Positions 18,773-27,887 of a stretch of 64,000 nucleotides of DNA are shown piece after piece; positions within the stretch are counted from its first letter, which is position 1; each line of letters begins with the position of its first letter. Below the pieces are notes generated by a model. It worked only from the letters and a program-made list of their open reading frames with translations. It was not told the origin of the DNA and searched no databases. Position numbers and translations under genes: made by a program. The stretch is from Gammaproteobacteria bacterium (lineage in GTDB: Bacteria; Pseudomonadota; Gammaproteobacteria; Steroidobacterales; Steroidobacteraceae): positions 62,001-126,000 of the forward strand of contig RGUL01000001.1 in the NCBI GenBank assembly GCA_010027845.1, in the 5' to 3' direction.

Positions 18773-18816
18773 TGTCAGTCTACCCTTACGCTTTGACGTG
18801 TCAACTGTAATTAACA
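18773..18816 (-). promoter_or_regulatory. bchC promoter with paired PpsR operators
   Basis: Read on the minus strand, TTGACA (18804-18799) and TAGACT (18782-18777) form a sigma70-like promoter with a 16-bp spacer. TGTCAACTGTAATTAACA (18799-18816) is an exact TGT-N12-ACA and covers the -35. TGTCAGTCTACCCTTACG (18773-18790) has one mismatch and covers the -10. They are 8 bp apart, the arrangement known for cooperative CrtJ/PpsR binding at bchC promoters. Confidence 0.8.
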
Positions 18817-18844
18817 CTTCTGATCTGGGGTGATGTTGGCGGCA

Positions 18845-19978
18845 CTACCGGCGCTCGGCGGTCAGCACCCGAACTTGCAGCGGCACCCGCGTGGGCCACT
18901 CGCGGGGCGGCCCGAATCCGGCGACCCGCAGCATCCGCGCGAGCTCCTCCCGGCGCCGCGGCCGACCCCGCCCCATCGCCCGCAGATAGAGGCCGAAGTA
19001 CGCGTCACCCATGCGCCGCGCCCCGGCGGTATCGGCTAACGGCTCGGCGATCAATAGCTCGCCGCCGCGCGGCAACGCATCGTGCGCGGCAAGCAACAAG
19101 CGGGCGACGGTCGCGTCGTCGTGGTCGTGCAGCACCCGCACAAAACTCACCACGTCGGCGCCCCGCGGCAGCATGTCGGCGGTGAAATCACCACCGAAGA
19201 ACTCAGCGCGGGCACTCATGCCGGCGGCCATGAAACGCTCGCGCGCGATCGCGATCACCGCCGGCAAATCGAACAGCATCAACTGCAGCGCCGAATGGCG
19301 ACCGCCCGCAGCGCGCAGAAACGTACCGTCACCGCCACCGACGTCGAGCAATTTGCGCCGGCCGCGCATGGGCCAGGCATCGAGAATCTCGTCCGCGACC
19401 AAACTTTGCGAAGCCGACATCAAGGCCGTGTAAGCAGTGGCCGCCGGCCGCTCGAGACTGCCAGGCGCAGCCGCAGCAGCATATGGCCAATAATTGGCAA
19501 GCGCGGTCGTGCCGGGCGCGGCTCGCAACATCGCGAGCGGATCGACGAGATCGCGATACAGCACCGCGTGATGTTCGATCATCGCGAGCACACCCGGGTT
19601 ACCCAGTAACGCCGCGCCGCGCAAACCCAGCGCCCAAAGATTTTTGTCGTCGCGCTCGAACAGATCGAGCGCCGCGCCGGCGCGCAGCAGCAGTGCGAAA
19701 TCCTCGCGCGTGATCGGCTCGACGCCCTGTATCGCGGTGGCATACAACGCGGCCTCGTCGCGCGGACCTGCGCGCAAGGCTTGCAACACACCGAGCCGTA
19801 CACAAGCCAGCAATGTTTGCGTGTAAACGAAGCCCGCCACGACGTCGAATAGCGCTGCGGCCTCGCGGCGCACGATGGGTCGAGTGAGGGGAAATGCGGC
19901 GAGACGCCGCTGAAAGATCGGGTCGACGAGGCGCGCGTTACGCCAATCGCGAATCGCGCGACCGAGCGCACGCCACAT
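18845..19978 (-). CDS. crtF: Hydroxyneurosporene/demethylspheroidene O-methyltransferase CrtF
   Basis: SAM-dependent enzyme that methylates the 1-hydroxyl of acyclic carotenoids to methoxy groups. The 377-residue protein has an N-terminal dimerisation region (about 40-150) and a C-terminal Rossmann domain with LLDVGGGDGTFLRA, the acidic GGDF motif and VLHDHDD, as in plant-type O-methyltransferases and CrtF. It starts six bases after crtE, so crtEF form a unit upstream of bchC. Confidence 0.9.
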   Translation of the reverse strand: MWRALGRAIRDWRNARLVDPIFQRRLAAFPLTRPIVRREAAALFDVVAGFVYTQTLLACVRLGVLQALRAGPRDEAALYATAIQGVEPITREDFALLLRAGAALDLFERDDKNLWALGLRGAALLGNPGVLAMIEHHAVLYRDLVDPLAMLRAAPGTTALANYWPYAAAAAPGSLERPAATAYTALMSASQSLVADEILDAWPMRGRRKLLDVGGGDGTFLRAAGGRHSALQLMLFDLPAVIAIARERFMAAGMSARAEFFGGDFTADMLPRGADVVSFVRVLHDHDDATVARLLLAAHDALPRGGELLIAEPLADTAGARRMGDAYFGLYLRAMGRGRPRRREELARMLRVAGFGPPREWPTRVPLQVRVLTAERR

Positions 19979-19984
19979 GTCGGG

Positions 19985-20854
19985 TCAGGCTGCGCGTTGC
20001 AGCAGGCTCTCCGGCAGCAACCTGCGGGCCTCCTGCCGCAGCAATTCGCGCAAAGGCTCTGCCCCCGCGCAAGCGGGCACCGAGTCGATCGCCTCGGCGA
20101 TCAAAAGTTCGAAGCGTGCGACCGCGCCACCGATGCCGAATTCGCCGAGTGCCGTGGGCCGTCCGAGCGCCGCATCACGACCTACGGGTTTGCCGAGCTC
20201 CGCCTCGGTCGCGATCGCATCGCGCACGTCGTCGGCGATTTGATAGGCCTCACCGAGTCGATCGCCCAAGATGCGCCACGCCGTCGGGTCGCTTTGCGCA
20301 GCGAGCGCACCGCCAACCGTCGCCGCGATGAAGAGTGCACCGGTTTTGGAGCGCCGATACTCTTCGAGTGGCGTGCTCGCTTCGCACTCCCACGCCTGCC
20401 CCGCGACGATGCCAACCGGCGCACCGACGGCACGCGTCAAAGCGAGCATGACGCCCGGCAAAGATTCGGGATGATCGGCGAATGCACGCGCCACGTTTTG
20501 CAATGCCAAAACGATCAGCGCGTCACCGACCAAGAGCGCGATGCGCTCGTCGAACGCGCGATGCACCGAGGGGCGATTACGTCGAACCGCAGCGTCGTCG
20601 AAGCATGGCAGATCGTCGTGCACCAAAGACGCGCAGTGCAGCAACTCGATCGAGGCAGCCGTTGCCTCGACCAGCGGCGAATGTCGGGCGCCACAAGCAG
20701 CCGCAACGGCGAGGCAAAGTTTCGGCCGGACCCAAGCGCCGCCCGGAAACACGGCGTAGCGAATCGCTGCGGCGAGTCGCGGCGGACAGCCGAGCACGTC
20801 GCAGGACGAAACCGCGGTTTCGAGGGCTTGTTCGATCACCGATGCACTATCCAT
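19985..20854 (-). CDS. crtE: Geranylgeranyl diphosphate synthase CrtE
   Basis: Makes GGPP for carotenoids and the phytyl tail. Polyprenyl synthase signatures are visible: HCASLVHDDLPCFDD (first aspartate-rich motif), GQAWE, KTGALF and the second motif QIADDVRD. The ATG at 20854 gives 289 residues. A TTG at 20881 would add nine unconserved residues. It is divergent from crtC across paired PpsR-like sites and is the first gene of the crtEF-bchCXYZ-puf superoperon. Confidence 0.93.
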   Translation of the reverse strand: MDSASVIEQALETAVSSCDVLGCPPRLAAAIRYAVFPGGAWVRPKLCLAVAAACGARHSPLVEATAASIELLHCASLVHDDLPCFDDAAVRRNRPSVHRAFDERIALLVGDALIVLALQNVARAFADHPESLPGVMLALTRAVGAPVGIVAGQAWECEASTPLEEYRRSKTGALFIAATVGGALAAQSDPTAWRILGDRLGEAYQIADDVRDAIATEAELGKPVGRDAALGRPTALGEFGIGGAVARFELLIAEAIDSVPACAGAEPLRELLRQEARRLLPESLLQRAA

Positions 20855-20900
20855 GCGCGCCTCCGCCGAACCGGGATCCAAGGCTGCTCACGCTGGCAAT

Positions 20901-20944
20901 CGTCAACTTTGATTGCCACACTAGGTTGTCATGCAGAATAGACA
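20901..20944. promoter_or_regulatory. crtE-crtC divergent control region with PpsR-like sites
   Basis: Two candidate operators lie 8 bp apart. CGTCAACTTTGATTGCCA (20901-20918) matches 10 of the 12 arm positions of TGTCAA-N6-TTGACA, and TGTCATGCAGAATAGACA (20927-20944) is an exact TGT-N12-ACA. The second overlaps the annotated crtC ATG. TTGCCA at 20913 with GAATAG at 20936 is a possible crtC promoter, which would place transcription start inside the annotated N-terminus. Confidence 0.6.
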
Positions 20945-21947
20945 CGCAGCGACTTTGAGTCAAACGGGGCCGAATTTCGCTGCGCCGGTGGGCACCGACG
21001 GCTATGCCTGGTGGTACGTGGACGCCTTGAGCGACTGCGGGCGTTACGGCGTGACCGTGATCGTGATGCTCGGTTGCGTGTTCTCGCCTTGGTACGCGGC
21101 CGCTCGCCGCCGCGGCCCCACCGACCCTTTGCAACATTCGGCCATCAATGTCGCACTCTATGGCGCTGCCGGCCATCGCTGGGCGTTGACCGAACGTGGT
21201 CGGGCCGACGTGGAGCGTGATGCGACGCGACTAACGATCGGTCCTAGCTCCGTTCTTTGGCGAGACGGCGCGCTGCAGATCGTCGTCGACGAGGTCACCT
21301 CGCCATGGCCGACGCGACTGCGCGGCACGATCACCGTTCGTCCGCGTTTTACGCTCGCAACGACGCACGTGCTCGATGCGAACGGCCATCATCGGTGGGC
21401 GCCGATCGCGACCGATAGCCCCGTGGAACTCGAGTTCGAACAGCCGAAATTGCGCTGGCGCGGCACGGCTTACTTCGACAGCAACGAAGGCGATCGGCCG
21501 TTGGAGCGCGATTTCGACTCATGGCATTGGTCGCGCGCGACACAACACGGCACGACCAAAATTTTTTACGACACCGACTGGTCGATGAGCGACGACGACA
21601 CTCGCGCCCGCACAAGCCCGAGCGCGGCAGCTCGTGGCCGGTCGATCGGTTTAGAGGTCGCGAGCGACGGGCGTTGCAGCTCGCTCGACTCACCACCGCT
21701 TTGCGAGTTACCGACCACGAATTGGGGCATACACCGTCGCAGTCGCTGTGATGCCGGCCAGCGAGCCACGGTCGTCGATACGCTGGAAGACGGGCCGTTT
21801 TACGCGCGCTCGCTACTGCGACTACCTCTCGATGGAAGCGACTGGACGGCATTTCACGAAAGCGTGTCGCTGCGCCGCTTCGCGAGGCGCTGGGTGCAAC
21901 TGTTGTTGCCGGTGAAATTACCGCGTCGGGTACTTCGACGCGGTTAA
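20931..21947 (+). CDS. crtC: Acyclic carotenoid 1,2-hydratase CrtC
   Basis: Adds water to the terminal double bond of neurosporene/lycopene-type carotenoids, giving the hydroxyl that CrtF methylates. The 338 residues contain the family core GYAWWYVDALSDCGRYGVTV, VFSPWY, HSAINVALYG, LRWRGTAYFDSNEGD and DFDSWHWSRA. The start is not certain: ATG 20931 has AGG six bases upstream but lies in a PpsR-like operator; TTG at 20955 is an alternative, and homology begins at about residue 15. It converges on crtB with a single base between stops. Confidence 0.9.
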   Translation: MQNRHAATLSQTGPNFAAPVGTDGYAWWYVDALSDCGRYGVTVIVMLGCVFSPWYAAARRRGPTDPLQHSAINVALYGAAGHRWALTERGRADVERDATRLTIGPSSVLWRDGALQIVVDEVTSPWPTRLRGTITVRPRFTLATTHVLDANGHHRWAPIATDSPVELEFEQPKLRWRGTAYFDSNEGDRPLERDFDSWHWSRATQHGTTKIFYDTDWSMSDDDTRARTSPSAAARGRSIGLEVASDGRCSSLDSPPLCELPTTNWGIHRRSRCDAGQRATVVDTLEDGPFYARSLLRLPLDGSDWTAFHESVSLRRFARRWVQLLLPVKLPRRVLRRG

Positions 21948-21948
21948 G

Positions 21949-23040
21949 TCAGCGTGCGATCGCAGCGCCGCGATCGATCCGCTCGAGTCGTTCGAAAACG
22001 CCGAGTACTCGCGCCAATTCGCGCGCGAGCAATCCCTCGCCCACCGTCGGATCGCCCTGCACACCATGCTCGCGATCGAAGCGACTCACCGCATCGAGCA
22101 AAAATTGCGCTTCGGGCAGCGCCGGTCGCGCATCAGGTGTGCCGCGCCGCGTGGCCGCCAGCATCGCTTCGAACAGTAAAAATAATTTTCGTCGTCCGGG
22201 CACCACTGCCCGCGACGAAATCGAATCGCCACCGCGACGCGCGACTTCGTGCCCGATCTCCGCGTACATCAAGCGCGCGGCATGAATCGCCGGGCGACAC
22301 TCGATCGGCAACTCGTCGACGCCGGCCGAGGAGCGCTCGTAGAGTGCACGCGCTTCGTCGAGCAGGCGATCGATTACGAATCCGAGTCGTGAGTCAAAAG
22401 TCGGTGCGACGAGCCACGCCTCGGCATCTAGCCCCGCGTCGCGCAACCACGCGCGCGGCAGATATAGCCGACCCATCCGCGCATCCTCGCCGACGTCGCG
22501 CGCGATGTTCGATAGTTGCATCGCAACGCCGAGATCCGCTGCGCGTGCGAGCGCGCGCGGAGCGCGAACACCCATCAACAGCGCCATCATCACACCGACG
22601 GTGCCCGCGACTCGCACACCGTAGGCGCGCAAGTCCGACGCGGTCTCGTAACGACGCGCGCACGCGTCCCACTCGAACCCTTCGAGCAATGCAGCAAGAA
22701 TCTCGCGCGGAATGGCGAATTGTGCGACCACCGCACTGAGTGCGCGATCGGTCGGCATGTCGACCGGATGACCGTCGTAGATACAATTGAGCCGGCGCTG
22801 CAACTCCTGCAAGGCGAGTCGCGGATTTTTGGCACCGTCGATCGCGTCATCCGCTTCGCGACAAAACGCGTACAGCGCGAGCGCCGGCCAACGCACACGC
22901 CGCGGCAACAACAACGACGCCGCATGAAACGTTTTAGACCCGACGCGGATCGCGGCGCGACAGGCGCGCAGATCCGCCATGCTCAGACGCGGCGCGTCGA
23001 ACACAGTCGTCGAATCGATCTCTAAGGCCGAAACATTCAT
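21949..23040 (-). CDS. crtB: Phytoene synthase CrtB
   Basis: Condenses two GGPP to phytoene. The 363-residue protein carries SKTFHAASLLLP, the first aspartate-rich site in YAFCREADDAIDG, and the second signature ADLGVAMQLSNIARDVGEDA followed by RLYLP. It lies 37 bases after the ATP-grasp gene, so P450, ATP-grasp and crtB probably form one transcript. This is unusual, since crtB is normally next to crtI. Confidence 0.94.
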   Translation of the reverse strand: MNVSALEIDSTTVFDAPRLSMADLRACRAAIRVGSKTFHAASLLLPRRVRWPALALYAFCREADDAIDGAKNPRLALQELQRRLNCIYDGHPVDMPTDRALSAVVAQFAIPREILAALLEGFEWDACARRYETASDLRAYGVRVAGTVGVMMALLMGVRAPRALARAADLGVAMQLSNIARDVGEDARMGRLYLPRAWLRDAGLDAEAWLVAPTFDSRLGFVIDRLLDEARALYERSSAGVDELPIECRPAIHAARLMYAEIGHEVARRGGDSISSRAVVPGRRKLFLLFEAMLAATRRGTPDARPALPEAQFLLDAVSRFDREHGVQGDPTVGEGLLARELARVLGVFERLERIDRGAAIAR

Positions 23041-23077
23041 CGCGAGCCCCCGTATTGCTGCGCAATGATCAGAGCGG

Positions 23078-24223
23078 TCACTCTAAAACACGGCCGCGAT
23101 CGCTGGCAACCCGTTCGAAGTCCAGCATCGCGACCTCGCCGAAGGTGGCGCGGCGCCGACTGGCCAAGGCGATGATGTTCCACGCCGTGTATGGCATGGC
23201 GATGAACGGCCACGGATCGCGCCGGTCCCAGGTGACGTCACGCGCGGTGCGCAAACAGCGAAAATTACGCATGAAACTGCGCGAAAACATCGACTTTTGA
23301 GTTTCGGTGAGGCACGGATAAAACTGCTGCTGCAGCCGCTCGGGCCTAAATTGCATCGGACCGGAGAAACTCGGCTCGAGCACGGCCTGCGCAAGATCTT
23401 GCGGCGCGACGAAGTGGATGCCGCTGGTGGCCCGCGGATTACATTCGATGCCGAACACCACGCCGCTCTGATCGACGATCAAATCGAACGACACAAACCC
23501 GTCGAAACGGGTGTGACCCACGAACTGACCCACCCAATCGAGCACGGCCGGCGAAGCATCGATGCGCTCGAAGCATACGGCGACCGTTCCCTGCATCACG
23601 GCGCCGCGATAAACGACCGTCTGCAGCAACTCACCGGCGCGCGCGATGCTGAAGGTGCTCAATAATTGTCCGTCGATGCGCTGCTGAACCACACACGCTT
23701 CGGCTCGCTGCGGCAACGCCGCACCGCGCGCGACGAACTCCACGCCGCGACCCGAGCACGAGGCCACGGGCTTGACGACGACGTCACGCGCGGCGACGAG
23801 CGCCTGCGCCTCGTGCTCGCCTAAGCGATGAGTCTGCGGCGCGCGAACGCCCGCTGCGGTGCAAACTTCCACGAACCGACCTTTGTCGTGCACGGCGAGC
23901 AAGGCCGCAGGCGGCATCGCACGCAGCGAGCAGCGTGACGGCAAGGTGCCGCGCAAATCTGCGACGTGCATGATTTCTTCGGAGATGGGTTGCACGATGT
24001 CGACGCCCTGTCGCACGACGATACCCCGCAACTCGTCGAGGTAGCGCCCGGGATCGACGGCCGGTGCGGTGACGACGAACGACCGTTCCACCGCTCGCGA
24101 ACTGCCGGTCAGATGTCGCGCGAACGGATCGGCGACCAACACGCGTGCGCCAGCGCCGTGCAGCGCGCGCGCCAACTCCAGCGCCTTGGGCAAACGCCCG
24201 AGGGTGAGTAATACCGTTTTCAC
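23078..24223 (-). CDS. ATP-grasp family ligase-like protein in carotenoid cluster
   Basis: The 381-residue protein has an N-terminal Rossmann-like domain (VLLTLGRLPKALELARALH) and an ATP-grasp domain. The latter shows the VVKPVASCSGRGVEF P-loop-like strand, VQQRIDGQ and the metal-binding FGIECNPRATSG. Such enzymes activate a carboxylate as acyl-phosphate and join it to an amine or thiol; the substrate here is unknown. The GTG start at 24223 overlaps the P450 stop (GTGA), so the two are translationally coupled, and crtB follows. The C-terminal third after the ATP-grasp fold has no family that I recognise. A role in carotenoid tailoring is inference from position only. Confidence 0.7.
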   Translation of the reverse strand: MKTVLLTLGRLPKALELARALHGAGARVLVADPFARHLTGSSRAVERSFVVTAPAVDPGRYLDELRGIVVRQGVDIVQPISEEIMHVADLRGTLPSRCSLRAMPPAALLAVHDKGRFVEVCTAAGVRAPQTHRLGEHEAQALVAARDVVVKPVASCSGRGVEFVARGAALPQRAEACVVQQRIDGQLLSTFSIARAGELLQTVVYRGAVMQGTVAVCFERIDASPAVLDWVGQFVGHTRFDGFVSFDLIVDQSGVVFGIECNPRATSGIHFVAPQDLAQAVLEPSFSGPMQFRPERLQQQFYPCLTETQKSMFSRSFMRNFRCLRTARDVTWDRRDPWPFIAMPYTAWNIIALASRRRATFGEVAMLDFERVASDRGRVLE

Positions 24224-25587
24224 GAAGCTCGGCGCCGCACGGTGCACATCAATTGTCGTTCGGGTCGGATCGTCAAACGCGCGATCGGCCGTACGCGTGC
24301 GGCATCGTGCACGGTAATGTCGTAACGACGCACTAGTCGCGCCAAGATCGCGGTCGCCTCCAAGGTCGCGAAGCCCGCCCCGACACACACCCGCGGCCCG
24401 AGACCGAACGGCAGGTACGTCGAGGGCAAAATCTCGTGCTCGCGCTCGGGCGAAAATCGGTCTGGATCGAAAGCATTCGGCGAGCGCCAATATTTTTTGT
24501 GACGGTGGATGGTCCAGGGCGCGATCATGATCATCGCACCGCGCTTGACCTCGTAGCGCCCGATCTTCGCCGGCTCGGTTGCGACGCGCGGAATGAACGG
24601 AATCGGCGGGTACAGTCGCAGACTTTCACGAAAAACGTTTTTGACGTAGGTCAAGCGTCGTACTTGCTCAAGCGTCAGCGGGTCTTCACCGGCGATCGTG
24701 GCGATTTCCTCGCGCATGCGCTGCAATACCTGCGGCTGCATGCCGATCATCAAAAACGCCCAGGTCAGCGCGCTCGCCGTGGTTTCGTGGCCCGCAAGAA
24801 ACATCACCCCGAGTTGATCGAGTAATTCTTTGCGCGTAAAGCCGGCACCGGTCTCAACATCGCGCGCCGTAATGATTTCGGCAGCGATGTCGTCCCACTG
24901 ACTCGCACCATCCGCGAGGTGCGTGTCGACCAGATCACCGAGGTGCTTGCGAATACGCTCGCAGGCGTCGATCACCGCCGCGTGCTGCGGAATGTCGTTG
25001 AACGGCGGATCGAAAATCAAGCGCCGCAATTCCACTTGCGCGCAGGTTCGTTCGAACACCGTGAAGGCTTCGAAGACGTCGATCGCCGTTTGCGAGCGCA
25101 ACGAAGTCGAGAACACCGTGCGGCAGATGACATCGGCCGTCAAATGACTCATCGCCAAATCCAGCGAAAACTGTCCGCCGGACACCGCCAGCTCGTCCAG
25201 TCGAGTTTCGTAATCGTCGAGCGCGCCGGTCATCGCCGCGAATGCTTTGCTTAGCCGCATGTGCGAAAACGACGGCTCGATCATTTGCCGCTGACGACGC
25301 CACACCGTACCACTCGATACGAAAATCGAATTACCGACCAACGGCTCCAAGGCACCGACCATCAGATCGTTCTTCGGAAAAATGCCGAGCGGGTCCGTGA
25401 GCACGTCGCGCAGTAGCTCGGGCTCGTTGACCAACAAAATCGAGCGGCGTGAATAGCCGAGCCAACCGGCGTCGACGCGATAGGCTTTCGACGGCAACAA
25501 ACTCAATAAGTCACCGTCGCCACGCGCTGCGACGCGCAGCAGCGACACGATGGCCGCCAAGGCAGTCGGACGGGGCGGTTCGTACAT
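24220..25587 (-). CDS. Cytochrome P450 in carotenoid cluster
   Basis: A complete class-type P450 of 455 residues without a clear membrane anchor. It has I-helix AGHETT (265-270), ExxR ESLR (321-324), PERF-like DPDRF, and haem loop FGLGPRVCVG with ligand Cys401. The I-helix and haem regions resemble soluble P450s of the CYP102/CYP175-like group that accept fatty acids or carotenoids. That comparison is from memory of motifs only. It heads a minus-strand transcript with the ATP-grasp gene and crtB, divergent from the DUF2306-like gene and crtD. No reductase or ferredoxin gene is adjacent. Confidence 0.85.
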   Translation of the reverse strand: MYEPPRPTALAAIVSLLRVAARGDGDLLSLLPSKAYRVDAGWLGYSRRSILLVNEPELLRDVLTDPLGIFPKNDLMVGALEPLVGNSIFVSSGTVWRRQRQMIEPSFSHMRLSKAFAAMTGALDDYETRLDELAVSGGQFSLDLAMSHLTADVICRTVFSTSLRSQTAIDVFEAFTVFERTCAQVELRRLIFDPPFNDIPQHAAVIDACERIRKHLGDLVDTHLADGASQWDDIAAEIITARDVETGAGFTRKELLDQLGVMFLAGHETTASALTWAFLMIGMQPQVLQRMREEIATIAGEDPLTLEQVRRLTYVKNVFRESLRLYPPIPFIPRVATEPAKIGRYEVKRGAMIMIAPWTIHRHKKYWRSPNAFDPDRFSPEREHEILPSTYLPFGLGPRVCVGAGFATLEATAILARLVRRYDITVHDAARVRPIARLTIRPERQLMCTVRRRAS

Positions 25588-25683
25588 GCCATCACCCTAA
25601 CGCCACTACGACGGCGACGAAAGCCCCGCGACGGTCGACGACCCTTTTGACAAGTTACGGCGTGCGGGGGCAGCATCGCCGCC

Positions 25684-26406
25684 ATGTTCGACTCCTCCGA
25701 ACCTTTGGTGGTGACGGCGTTTCGTACGTTCGTCGCACTGCACATCTTGGCGGGCAGCATCGGTTTGCTGTCGTTTTGGGTGCCGGTGATCGGCCGCAAG
25801 GGCGGGCGCGCCCATCGGCGCTGGGGCTTGGTGTTCACGATCACGATGCTGTGCACGGGGACGGCGGCGCTCGGGATCAGTGGCTGCACGCTGCTCGACC
25901 CTGCGGCGACGCACCCGCAACTTCCAGATCACGAGTGGGTGCGCGGAATCTTCGGGTGGATGATGCAAGGGCTCGCGCTGCTCACCATCAATCTAGCGTG
26001 GTATGGCTGGCTATGCGTGCGTAACAAAAACGCACATCACGCGAATCTCGAGTGGCGCAATGTCACGCTGCAAGTTTTGTTGACGGTCGCCTCGCTCAAC
26101 GTCGCGTGGCAGAGCATGCAATCCGGAATCACATTGATGCTCGGTATGCCGGCCATCGGCCTCGCGACCGTCGGCACCAATCTTTGGTTCATGCTGCAAA
26201 AGAAACCCAGCCGACTCGCCTGGCTCAAGGAACACATCAAAGCTTTGGTCGGCGCAGGAATCTCGGTCTACACGGCATTTTTCGCATTCGGTGCCGTACG
26301 CACCGTACCGGCACTCGCATTGCATCCGGGTCTTTGGTCGATCCCACTCGTCATCGGCTTGTCGCTCATCGTCTTCCATCAGCGCACCGTGTCGCGGCAC
26401 GCGTGA
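25684..26406 (+). CDS. DUF2306-like integral membrane protein
   Basis: The 240-residue protein has about seven hydrophobic segments. Its opening, ALHILAGSIGLLSFWVP followed by KGGRAHRRWG, resembles the DUF2306 family of unknown function, whose conserved His and Arg residues may bind haem. It overlaps crtD by GTGA, so it is expressed with crtD. It may be an electron-transfer or membrane helper for carotenoid desaturation, but this is only suggested by position. Confidence 0.6.
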   Translation: MFDSSEPLVVTAFRTFVALHILAGSIGLLSFWVPVIGRKGGRAHRRWGLVFTITMLCTGTAALGISGCTLLDPAATHPQLPDHEWVRGIFGWMMQGLALLTINLAWYGWLCVRNKNAHHANLEWRNVTLQVLLTVASLNVAWQSMQSGITLMLGMPAIGLATVGTNLWFMLQKKPSRLAWLKEHIKALVGAGISVYTAFFAFGAVRTVPALALHPGLWSIPLVIGLSLIVFHQRTVSRHA

Positions 26407-27887
26407 GCCGTATCGTCGTCGTCGGCGCCGGCATGGGCGGACTGGCCGCTGCGATTGATCTCGCGCGCAGCGGTCATCAAGTCACGGTTCTCGAACGCGC
26501 AGCTGCGCCCGGCGGAAAACTGCGCGCACTCGAGGTCGACGGGACCGCGATCGATGCCGGGCCGACGGTGTTCACGATGCGTTGGGTGTTCGAGTCACTC
26601 CTTGCGGATGCGGGCCTGCGTCTTGATGATCTTTTGACGCTCGACACTCCTAGCGTACTCGCCCGTCACGCTTGGCGCGCCGACGCCGTGCTCGATCTCC
26701 ACGCAGACGTCGAGCGTTCGGTCGCTGCGATCCGAGAATTTTCGGGCGCCAAAGACGCCGCGGGCTACCGTGATTTTTGTCGACGTAGCGCCGAGTTGTA
26801 CGAGGCCTTGCACGCGCCGTTCATGACCGCACAGCGCCCCACTCCGTTGCAACTCGTCACCCGCCTCGGCGCGACGGGCCTCGCCTCCATGTGGCGCACG
26901 GCACCGTGGACCACTCTGTGGCGCAGCCTCGCCGATCATTTTGACGACGTACGTTTGCGTCAACTGTTCGGCCGCTATGCGACTTACGTAGGCTCTTCGC
27001 CGTTCGCCGCGCCGGCCACGTTGATGTTGATCGCGCACGTCGAACGCGAAGGTGTTTGTCTGGTACGCGGCGGCATGCGACAGGTCGCTGCGGCACTCGA
27101 GCACGCAGGCCTTAGTGTCGGCGCGGCTTTTCGCTATCACACACACGTCGCAGAGATTTTGCTACAGCAGGGACGCGCTTGCGGCGTTCGACTCGAAACC
27201 GGCGAACGCATCGCTGCCGATGCCATCGTTTTCAATGGCGATGCCAATGCGCTCGCCAACGGTTTGCTCGGTGACCAGGCACGCGCCGGAGTGCCGCCGG
27301 TCACACCACAAGAACGTTCGCTGTCCGCCGTCACCTGGTGCTTACACGCGCCCGCGCGGGGTTTTCCGCTCGAGCATCACAACGTTTTTTTCGGCGACGA
27401 TTACGAACGCGAGTTCCGCGCCGTATTCAATCACGGGCAAATAGCAGAGGAACCCACCGTCTATCTGTGCGCACAAGACCGTGGTGTCACCGACCGCGTC
27501 TCGCCGACGCATCGCGAGCGGATGTTGCTGCTCGTCAATGCGCCGGCCGATGGTGACGGCACGCGATCGACCGAGCGCGAGCTAAGCGCGATCGAGCGGC
27601 GGACGTTCGCCGTACTCGAACGCTGCGGTCTCACGTTCGAGCGCCGATCCGACGACTGCGTCGTCACGACGCCGACCGCATTCGAGCGTGCTTTTCCGGG
27701 ATCGGGTGGCGCGCTTTACGGCCGTGCCAACCACGGCGCACTGGCGAGCTTCGCACGGCCACCTGCCGCTTCGAAGATTGCAGGCTTGTACCTCGCCGGT
27801 GGTACTGCCCATCCGGGCGCCGGAATTCCGATGGCGACACTGTCGGGTCGCCTCGCAGCCGCGCGAATCAACGCCGCGCTGCGATGA
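26403..27887 (+). CDS. crtD: Hydroxyneurosporene (methoxyneurosporene) desaturase CrtD
   Basis: FAD-dependent amine-oxidase-fold enzyme that introduces the 3,4 double bond in hydroxylated acyclic carotenoids. The 494 residues start VSRIVVVGAGMGGLAAAIDL (dinucleotide site), continue with VLERAAAPGGKLR and DAGPTVFTMRW, and end in GLYLAGGTAHPGAGIPMATLSGRLAA. It is closer to CrtD than CrtI by its shorter middle and motif details. The GTG at 26403 overlaps the preceding stop. Its 3' end overlaps crtI by 20 bases, tail to tail. Confidence 0.9.
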   Translation: MSRIVVVGAGMGGLAAAIDLARSGHQVTVLERAAAPGGKLRALEVDGTAIDAGPTVFTMRWVFESLLADAGLRLDDLLTLDTPSVLARHAWRADAVLDLHADVERSVAAIREFSGAKDAAGYRDFCRRSAELYEALHAPFMTAQRPTPLQLVTRLGATGLASMWRTAPWTTLWRSLADHFDDVRLRQLFGRYATYVGSSPFAAPATLMLIAHVEREGVCLVRGGMRQVAAALEHAGLSVGAAFRYHTHVAEILLQQGRACGVRLETGERIAADAIVFNGDANALANGLLGDQARAGVPPVTPQERSLSAVTWCLHAPARGFPLEHHNVFFGDDYEREFRAVFNHGQIAEEPTVYLCAQDRGVTDRVSPTHRERMLLLVNAPADGDGTRSTERELSAIERRTFAVLERCGLTFERRSDDCVVTTPTAFERAFPGSGGALYGRANHGALASFARPPAASKIAGLYLAGGTAHPGAGIPMATLSGRLAAARINAALR

